Shown: positions 1 to 5,296 of the stretch, piece by piece
Position numbering within the stretch: position 1 is the first letter of the stretch
How the letters are laid out: each line of letters opens with the position of its first letter
Assembly (NCBI GenBank): GCA_036390755.1
Contig: DASWBH010000100.1
Coordinates: 1-8,180, forward strand
Direction of reading: 5' to 3'
Length of the DNA stretch: 8,180 nt
Source: DASVHS01 sp036390755
Lineage (GTDB): Bacteria > Acidobacteriota > Thermoanaerobaculia > Gp7-AA8
Made by a program: the position numbers and the translations under genes
The notes under the pieces: generated by a model
Told to the model about the DNA's origin: nothing
The model's database searches: none
Seen by the model: the letters and a program-made list of their open reading frames with translations, nothing else

Positions 1-1623
1 GATCAGGTCTACCGCACGCCGCACGAGCACCACAATCCGATGGAGGCGCACTCGATCGTCGCGGCGTGGAGCGGCGACCACCTGACGCTGTACGACTCCT
101 CGCAGAACATCTTCGCCGTGCAGCGCACGATGGCGCAACTCTTCGGCATCCCGAAAGACAACGTGCACGTCGTCTCGCAGTTCGTCGGCGGCGCGTTCGG
201 CAGCAAGGGCAGCACGTGGCCGCACGTCGTCATCGGCGTGATGGCCGCGAAGCAGGTGCAGCGGCCCGTCAAGCTCGTGGTCACGCGCAAGCAGCTCTTC
301 TTCGGCAACGGCCACCGTCCTGAGACCGAGCAGCGCGTCGCCCTCGGCGCCAACCCCGACGGCAAGCTCGTCGCGCTGATTCACGAAGGCATCAGCCAGA
401 CGAACGACGTCTGCGACTACGCCGAGCGCTTCGTCCGGCCCACGCGCGAGATCTACGCCTCGGACAACATCCGCGGCGTCAATCCTGTTGTTTCGCTCAA
501 TCTGCCGAGCCCGACGTACATGCGCGCGCCCGGCGAGAACCCGGGGATGTTCGCGATCGAGTCGGCCATGGACGAGCTCGCGTACGCGCTGAAGATGGAT
601 CCGGTGCAACTGCGGCTGGTCAATCACGCCGATGTCGATCCCATCGAGGGGAAGCCCTGGTCGAGCAAGTCGCTCAAGGAGTGCTACAGCCAGGCCGCCG
701 AGCGCTTCGGCTGGTCGAAGCGAAAGGCCGAGCCGCGCTCGATGCGCAACGGCCGCAACCTGCTCGGCTGGGGCATGGCCAGCGCGACGTATCCCGCGCA
801 TCGATCGCCGTGCTCCGCGCGCGCGGTGATGAACGCGGACGGCACGGTCGTCGTGAGCTCCGGCTCGCACGAGATGGGGATGGGCACGGCGACGGTGATG
901 GCGCAGCTCGCCGCGGAGACGCTCGGCGTGCCGGCCGCGCGCGTGCGCTTCGACTACGGCGACACGACGCTACCGCCGGCGCCGATCTCCGCGGGGTCGA
1001 TGACCGCGGCGAGCGTCGGCTCGGCCGTCTACGAAGTGTGCATGGAGTTGCGGAACAGGATCGCCGCGCTCGACAACGTCGATCAGGCCACACTGACGGT
1101 CGACAGCTATCACGACATGCTGACGAAGCATTACCTGCCGCAGATGGAGGCGCGCGTCGACGCGAAGCCGCCACAGGAGGAGACGCATGTCGGTCAGGCG
1201 TTCGGTGCGCATTTCGTGGAGGTGGCGATCGACGAAGAGATCCCGGTGGTGAGAGTGCAGCGGATGGTGAGCGCGTTCGCCGCCGGCCGCGTCCTCAACG
1301 AGAAGACCGCCCGCAGCCAGTACCTGGGCGGCATCATCCAGGGCATCGGCATGGCGCTGATGGAGGAGACGCATCTCGACAAGCGGTTCGGCTCGTACGT
1401 GAACGTGAACTTCGCCGAGTACCTCGTGCCGGTGCATCCAGACATCCACAACATCGACGTGCTGCTGGTCGAGGAGCACGACGCGTACGTGAACCCGATC
1501 GGCGTGAAGGGGATCGGCGAGATCGGCATCGTCGGCGTGGCGCCGGCGATCGCGAACGCGGTGTATCACGCGACCGGCAAGCGCGTGCGCGATCTGCCGA
1601 TCACGATCGAGAAATTGATGTAG
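1..1623 (+). CDS. Xanthine dehydrogenase-family molybdopterin-binding subunit (PaoC/YagR-like), 5'-partial
   Basis: Large molybdenum-cofactor subunit of a molybdenum hydroxylase, which oxidises aldehydes or N-heterocycles with water as oxygen donor; partners are normally a 2Fe-2S subunit and an FAD subunit, presumably encoded left of the window. The frame is open from base 1 and ends at TAG 1621-1623, giving 540 residues of a usual 730-760, so the start is missing and the ATG at 40 is internal. The visible part opens with the family motif TPHEHHNPMEAHS. QFVGGAFGSKG follows at residues 60-70 (cofactor loop) and YMRAPGENPG from residue 173. SSGSHEMGMGTATVMAQLAAE lies mid-protein. GVKGIGEIG at 501-509 contains the expected catalytic Glu507, equivalent to the active-site Glu of aldehyde oxidoreductases. 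The spacing and the KPWSSKSLKEC...FGW...PRSMR segment resemble PaoC/YagR more than true xanthine dehydrogenase. Substrate cannot be deduced. A remnant of a second copy of its 3' end lies downstream. Confidence 0.93.
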   Translation, partial: DQVYRTPHEHHNPMEAHSIVAAWSGDHLTLYDSSQNIFAVQRTMAQLFGIPKDNVHVVSQFVGGAFGSKGSTWPHVVIGVMAAKQVQRPVKLVVTRKQLFFGNGHRPETEQRVALGANPDGKLVALIHEGISQTNDVCDYAERFVRPTREIYASDNIRGVNPVVSLNLPSPTYMRAPGENPGMFAIESAMDELAYALKMDPVQLRLVNHADVDPIEGKPWSSKSLKECYSQAAERFGWSKRKAEPRSMRNGRNLLGWGMASATYPAHRSPCSARAVMNADGTVVVSSGSHEMGMGTATVMAQLAAETLGVPAARVRFDYGDTTLPPAPISAGSMTAASVGSAVYEVCMELRNRIAALDNVDQATLTVDSYHDMLTKHYLPQMEARVDAKPPQEETHVGQAFGAHFVEVAIDEEIPVVRVQRMVSAFAAGRVLNEKTARSQYLGGIIQGIGMALMEETHLDKRFGSYVNVNFAEYLVPVHPDIHNIDVLLVEEHDAYVNPIGVKGIGEIGIVGVAPAIANAVYHATGKRVRDLPITIEKLM

Positions 1624-1629
1624 TTGGAC

Positions 1630-1671
1630 GTCCTCGGTCCTCGGTCCTCGGTCCTCGGTCCTCGGTCCTCG
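1630..1671. repeat. GTCCTCG heptamer array, 6 perfect copies
   Basis: Six uninterrupted copies of GTCCTCG begin six bases after the stop codon of the molybdopterin subunit gene. The reverse-complement unit CGAGGAC recurs at 1695-1708 (2 copies), 1822-1849 (4 copies) and inside the macroglobulin gene at 6239-6266 (4 copies). The array is not coding here. Arrays of this heptamer seem to be a genome-wide repeat family in this type of organism (inference from the multiple copies in one window). Confidence 0.95.
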
Positions 1672-1708
1672 GATGAAACATCGCGGGTGGGAACCGAGGA
1701 CCGAGGAC
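1658..1708 (+). terminator. 15-bp perfect hairpin downstream of the molybdopterin subunit gene, possible terminator
   Basis: Bases 1658-1672 pair perfectly with 1694-1708 across a 21-base loop, because two copies of the heptamer in each orientation face each other. The stem is very GC-rich and lies 35 bases past the stop codon. No T-run follows it, so it is not a classic intrinsic terminator. It could block 3' exonucleases or pause polymerase. The structure is seen in the sequence; the function is inferred. Confidence 0.35.
1677..1708. repeat. Direct repeat block, copy 1 (17-bp unique core plus CGAGGAC x2)
   Basis: A core reading AACATCGCGGGTGGGAA runs into CCGAGGACCGAGGAC. The same 32 bases recur exactly at 1804-1835, 127 bases downstream. 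The core is not part of the heptamer pattern, so it marks a larger duplicated unit. Together the two blocks bracket the gene-tail remnant at 1717-1803. Confidence 0.9.
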
Positions 1709-1716
1709 TGCACGGA

Positions 1717-1803
1717 ATCGTCGGCGTGGCGCCGGCAATCGCGAACGCGGTGTATCACGCGACGGGCAAGTGAGGGCGCGATCTGCCCATTACGATCGGT
1801 TAG
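1717..1803 (+). pseudogene. Remnant of a second molybdopterin-subunit gene (C-terminal tail)
   Basis: Bases 1717-1798 align without gaps to 1528-1609, the 3' end of the upstream gene, with 75 of 82 identical, 189 bases apart and in the same frame. Translation gives IVGVAPAIANAVYHATGK, a TGA stop at 1771-1773, then GRDLPITIG and TAG at 1801-1803. The intact gene reads ATGKRVRDLPITIEKLM. Four of the seven differences are silent third-position changes (GCG/GCA, ACC/ACG, CCG/CCC, ATC/ATT). The other three are clustered in two codons: CGC to TGA and GTG to GGG. There is no start codon or upstream body, so nothing functional is encoded. It is best read as the leftover end of a deleted paralogue; a local duplication is the alternative. 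Confidence 0.8.
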
Positions 1804-1849
1804 AACATCGCGGGTGGGAACCGAGGACCGAGGACCGAGGACCGAGGAC
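1804..1849. repeat. Direct repeat block, copy 2 (17-bp core plus CGAGGAC x4)
   Basis: This is the second copy of the block at 1677-1708, with the heptamer part expanded to four CGAGGAC copies at 1822-1849 instead of two. It is followed by about 56 bases that lead to the kinase start. Difference in unit number between otherwise identical blocks shows that the array changes length. Confidence 0.9.
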
Positions 1850-1870
1850 GCTGAAAACTGCCGGTCCCGT

Positions 1871-1887
1871 CTGGCACGGCAGTCGCG
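1871..1887 (+). promoter_or_regulatory. Candidate sigma-54 (-24/-12) promoter for the hybrid kinase
   Basis: CTGGCACG, four bases, then TCGC matches the RpoN consensus TGGCACG-N4-TTGC at every position but one. The invariant GG (1873-1874) and GC (1885-1886) are 12 bases apart as required. Transcription would start near 1898, only about 8 bases before the ATG at 1906, which leaves no room for a Shine-Dalgarno sequence. That short leader weakens the call. No activator binding site was identified upstream. Confidence 0.35.
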
Positions 1888-1905
1888 TAGGCTCTGTCCA
1901 CGCGG

Positions 1906-4689
1906 ATGCAGGCCTCCGATCTCTCTCTCTTCGACGCCCTGCTGCAGTCCTCGATCGACAACATCTACGTCATCGACCGCCAGGGGCGCTACGCGCACGT
2001 CAGCCGCGGCGGCGCCGAAGCCATCGGCAGGACACCCGAGCAGGTCGTCGGCAAAACGTGGCGCGACCTCGGCCTTCCCGCCGATCTGATGACCGATGTC
2101 GAGGAACAATGGTCGCGCGTCTTCCTCACCGGCGAGACCATCCATCACGAAGTCACCTACGAAGGGCGCGTCTACGAGTACTCGATGTTCGCGCTGAACG
2201 ACCGCGTGGCCGTCGTGTCCCGCGACGTCACCATGCGCGAGAACACCGAAGAGGCGCTGCACCGCGCCGCCGAGCGGTATCGCAACTTCGTCGCGAACAG
2301 CTCCGAAGGGATCTGGCGGTTCGAGGCCGACGATCCGATCGACACGAGCGCGCCCGAAGACGAACAGATCCGGCTGATGTTCGAGCGCAGCCATCTCGCC
2401 GAGTGCAACGACGCCATGGCGCGGATGTACGGCTACGAGCAGGCCGGCGACATCATCGGCACGCGGCTCGCGCGGATGCTCGACCCCGACGAGCCGGAAA
2501 ACCGCGAACATCTCCGCGCGTTCATCCGCGGCGGGTACCGGCTCACCGACGCCGAGTCGATCGAGACCGACCGCGAAGGCCGCCGCAAGTACTTCCTCAA
2601 CAGCCTTCACGGCGTGGTCGAGAACGGGAAGCTCCTGCGCGCGTGGGGCACGCAGCGCGATCTCACCGAACAGAAGCTCGCCATCGAGAACGTCCGCCAG
2701 AGCGAAGAGCGGCTGCAGGCGCTCGTCGCCGCGACCACGCAGATCGTGCTGACCTCCGACCCCACCGGCCGCGTGCAATGGATCTCGCCCGCCTGGACCG
2801 AGGCGACGGGGCACAGCACGGATTCGGTGATGGAGGGCGGGTGGAGCGAACTGCTGCACCCCGATGACCGCGGCGAGACGGTGCGCAGATGGGAGCGCGC
2901 GCACGCGGCCCGAACGATGTTCGACGCCACCGCGCGCGTTCGCATGCACGACGGCGGCTACCGCTGGTTCCGCATCCGCAGCGCGCCGGTGCTGAACCGC
3001 GACGGCACTCTGCGCGAATGGGTCGGCGCGCTCGTCGACGTCGACTCCGAACGGCGGCAGGCCGAATTGCTCGCCGCGCAGAGACGGCGCGCCGAATTCA
3101 TCGCCGACGCGAACGACCTGTTCGTCCGCAGCCTCGACTACGAAGAGACGCTGCGCAACCTGGCCCGCATGGCCGTCCCTCGCCTCGCCGACTGGTGCGC
3201 CGTGGACATGATCGAGCCCGACGGCCGCTTCCGCCGCCTGGCCGTCGAGCATCCCGATCCGGAAATGCTGAAGCTCGCGTTCGACATGCAGGAGAAATAT
3301 CCGAGCGATCCGGGCTCCCCGACCGGACTGCACGCCATCGCCCGCAGCGGCAAGACGCAGTGGATGGCGGAGATCCCCGACGATCTGATCACGAAGGCGG
3401 CACGCTCGCCCGAGCATCTGGCCATGATCCGCAAGCTGCGACTGCGGTCGTACGTGGCCGCGCCGATCTTCGTGCGCGACCACGTCGCCGGCGTGCTCAC
3501 ACTGGTCAGCAGCTCGCGAACGTTCACCGAGGCCGACGTCTCGTTGATCGAGGACCTGGCGCTGCGCGCCGGCCACGCCATCGAGAACGCGCGGCTGTAC
3601 GAGAACGCCATCGAGGCGAACCGCGCGAAGGACGAGTTCCTGGCCACCCTCTCGCACGAGCTCCGCACTCCCCTCACCGCGATCCTCGGATGGGCGAACC
3701 TGCTGCGCATGTCGAACTACGACCCGCAGACGACGCGCACGGCGGTGGAAACGATCGAGCAGAGCGCGCACGCGCAGGCCGCGCTCATCGACGACCTCCT
3801 CGACATCTCGCGCATCATCACCGGCAAGCTGCAGATCCAGATCGACGCGATGGACCTCGTGACCGTCGTCGAGAACGGGATCGCCGCCGTCCGCCCGGCC
3901 GCGAAAGCGAAGAACATCGACATCAACTTCGACGCACCAAAGACGCTGATGACGCGCGGCGACGCGAACCGCATCCAGCAGATCGTCTGGAACCTCATGT
4001 CGAACGCGGTGAAGTTCAGCGACGAGCGCTCGCACATCGACGTGCGCGTGGCCTCGGAGGACCACCACGTTGTCATCCGCGTGACGGACCAGGGCATCGG
4101 CATCGACCCCGAGCTGCTGCCGCACGTGTTCGAGCGCTTCTGGCAGGCCGACAGCTCCTCGCACCGCGCCCACGGCGGCCTCGGACTCGGGCTCGCGATC
4201 GTTCGCTATCTCGCTGAGCTGCACGGCGGAACCGTGTCGGCGGAGAGCGCGGGCCGCGGCCGGGGGACGACGTTCACGGTACGGCTGCCGGCCGGCGCGA
4301 TCGACACTTCCGACGTCGAGCCGCCGCGCCGCGCTCGCGGGATCCGCGTGCTGCTCGTCGAGGACGACAAGGCCACGCGCGAGGTCATCGGCCGCACACT
4401 CGAACACTTCGGCGCGAACGTGACCACGGCGGCGAAAGCGCGCGATGCGGCGGAGATCGCCGGCGGCGACGGCTTCGATCTCGTCCTCACCGACATCGCC
4501 ATGCCCGGCGAGGACGGCTACTGGCTCCTGCGCGAGCTCCGCAAAGCGAATCCGCGGCTGCGCATCGCCGCGCTCACCGCGCTCGGACAGTCGGACGAGC
4601 AGCTCGCCGGCGCCGGCTTCGACGCGGTTCTGCGCAAACCGGTCGACCCCGGCCGGCTCGCCGAGATCCTCGATCGATTCTCAATCTGA
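1906..4689 (+). CDS. Soluble hybrid sensor histidine kinase, PAS-PAS-PAS-GAF-HisKA-HATPase-REC
   Basis: A 927-residue cytoplasmic sensor kinase that autophosphorylates on histidine and passes phosphate to its own receiver domain. Domains in order: PAS about 8-113, PAS about 121-262, PAS/PAC about 266-385, GAF about 409-565, HisKA with SHELRTP and phospho-acceptor His584, HATPase and receiver about 815-925. The ATPase shows N-box Asn696/Asn700, DQGIGID from Asp728 and GGLGLGLAI from Gly757. The receiver has acidic residues Glu819-Asp821, phospho-acceptor Asp863 in LTDIAMPG, and Lys911, so the phosphorelay residues are all present. There is no signal peptide or membrane segment, hence the stimulus is probably intracellular; the ligand is unknown. 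A helical, Arg/Ala-rich linker (about 385-408) joins PAS3 to GAF. The start is fixed by an in-frame TAG at 1888-1890, with ATG 1906 the only standard start before the first PAS; no Shine-Dalgarno is visible. No Hpt protein or output regulator is encoded nearby, so its partner is elsewhere. Confidence 0.95.
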   Translation: MQASDLSLFDALLQSSIDNIYVIDRQGRYAHVSRGGAEAIGRTPEQVVGKTWRDLGLPADLMTDVEEQWSRVFLTGETIHHEVTYEGRVYEYSMFALNDRVAVVSRDVTMRENTEEALHRAAERYRNFVANSSEGIWRFEADDPIDTSAPEDEQIRLMFERSHLAECNDAMARMYGYEQAGDIIGTRLARMLDPDEPENREHLRAFIRGGYRLTDAESIETDREGRRKYFLNSLHGVVENGKLLRAWGTQRDLTEQKLAIENVRQSEERLQALVAATTQIVLTSDPTGRVQWISPAWTEATGHSTDSVMEGGWSELLHPDDRGETVRRWERAHAARTMFDATARVRMHDGGYRWFRIRSAPVLNRDGTLREWVGALVDVDSERRQAELLAAQRRRAEFIADANDLFVRSLDYEETLRNLARMAVPRLADWCAVDMIEPDGRFRRLAVEHPDPEMLKLAFDMQEKYPSDPGSPTGLHAIARSGKTQWMAEIPDDLITKAARSPEHLAMIRKLRLRSYVAAPIFVRDHVAGVLTLVSSSRTFTEADVSLIEDLALRAGHAIENARLYENAIEANRAKDEFLATLSHELRTPLTAILGWANLLRMSNYDPQTTRTAVETIEQSAHAQAALIDDLLDISRIITGKLQIQIDAMDLVTVVENGIAAVRPAAKAKNIDINFDAPKTLMTRGDANRIQQIVWNLMSNAVKFSDERSHIDVRVASEDHHVVIRVTDQGIGIDPELLPHVFERFWQADSSSHRAHGGLGLGLAIVRYLAELHGGTVSAESAGRGRGTTFTVRLPAGAIDTSDVEPPRRARGIRVLLVEDDKATREVIGRTLEHFGANVTTAAKARDAAEIAGGDGFDLVLTDIAMPGEDGYWLLRELRKANPRLRIAALTALGQSDEQLAGAGFDAVLRKPVDPGRLAEILDRFSI

Positions 4690-5142
4690 CGTGCAGGGCC
4701 TGGCCACTTTGCGCCCGTCGTTCACGTAGATCTCGAAATCGGGAGAGACGAGCCGCGTGACCGGCGAGAACTGCACGTTGCGGAACATGACCGAGTTGCC
4801 GGAGATGCGATAGGCGACGTCGCCGCAGAGATTCGGATTCGTGGTCAGCTCGCGCGTGGCCACGACCTGCTCGTCCTTCTGCTTCCACTTGCCGATCACG
4901 AGGAAGTGCACGCCGTTGGACATGATGTACACCGTCGAGTCGGCGCGCTCGATCACGTTGCAGTAGTGCTCGACGTACTCGCCGCTCTTGCGGAAGCTGA
5001 TGATCTCCGCGGCCGCGGCGCGCGTGCCGTTCGGGGCCGGAAACCACGCGCCGAGGCGCCAGAGGAGAGTGTTGACGGGGACTTGCGGACCGCGGGAACA
5101 GGCGATCAACGCGAGCAGTGCGATTGCGAAAGTGCGGCGCAT
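4681..5142 (-). CDS. Putative lipoprotein, function unknown
   Basis: A 153-residue protein I do not recognise. The N-terminus is a short type II signal peptide: RR at 2-3, a hydrophobic stretch FAIALLALIA, and a lipobox L12-I13-A14-C15 followed by Ser16, which predicts lipidation at Cys15 and export. The mature part of about 139 residues has three further cysteines (61, 106, 150) and alternating polar/hydrophobic stretches (VYIMSNGVHFLVIGKW, SVMFRNVQF) that suggest a small beta-rich domain. There are no membrane helices after the signal. Its TGA at 4681-4683 lies inside the last codons of the convergent kinase gene, a 9-bp overlap. The ATG at 5140-5142 has no Shine-Dalgarno, and the palindromic repeat begins 11 bases upstream. 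It lies on the same strand as the macroglobulin gene, 154 bp downstream of it, so cotranscription is possible. The coding call is supported by the signal peptide; the function is open. Confidence 0.75.
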   Translation of the reverse strand: MRRTFAIALLALIACSRGPQVPVNTLLWRLGAWFPAPNGTRAAAAEIISFRKSGEYVEHYCNVIERADSTVYIMSNGVHFLVIGKWKQKDEQVVATRELTTNPNLCGDVAYRISGNSVMFRNVQFSPVTRLVSPDFEIYVNDGRKVARPCTSD

Positions 5143-5153
5143 GAGGAGATTTT

Positions 5154-5272
5154 GTCATTCTGAGCCGCGAAGACGCCACCGTCATTCTGAGCCGCGAAGA
5201 CGGCGAAGAATCTGGGCGGTGGCACGTACCCCCCCGCCCAGATCCTTCGCCGTCTTCGCGGCTCAGGATGAC
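5154..5272. repeat. Palindromic dispersed repeat (39-bp arms) with a half-copy in tandem
   Basis: Left arm 5181-5219 and right arm 5234-5272 are inverted copies matching at 37 of 39 positions across a 14-base loop that includes a run of seven Cs overlapping the right arm. The first 22 bases of the left arm also occur directly upstream at 5154-5175, a 27-base step. The GTCATTCTGAGC...GCGAAGAATCT pattern is a common intergenic repeat of environmental, GC-rich bacteria (from general knowledge). It fills nearly the whole gap between the macroglobulin stop and the lipoprotein start. It encodes no protein; it may fold in the minus-strand transcript and act as a terminator, attenuator or RNA-stability element. 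Confidence 0.92.
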
Positions 5273-5296
5273 GCTTCGCGCTCTGCGGCGCTCGCG

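Noticed and set aside
1630..1849. CRISPR array
   Set aside because: The repeats are 7-bp tandem units without unique spacers of regular length, and no cas gene is present.
1673..2089. Open frame of 138 codons starting in the repeat spacer
   Set aside because: It is composed of heptamer translation (EPRTEDRGPRTED) and a shadow of the kinase N-terminus; no domain or ribosome-binding site supports it.
970..4407. Open frame of 1145 codons on the minus strand across the molybdopterin gene end and kinase
   Set aside because: It is antisense to two clear genes, rich in Arg/Ala/Val/Asp typical of the shadow frame of GC-rich coding DNA, spans the intergenic heptamer arrays and has no recognisable domain.
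5181..5272. Intrinsic terminator of the macroglobulin gene
   Set aside because: The hairpin is far longer than usual and no T-run follows it on the minus strand; it is better described as a dispersed palindromic repeat, although it may still affect transcription.
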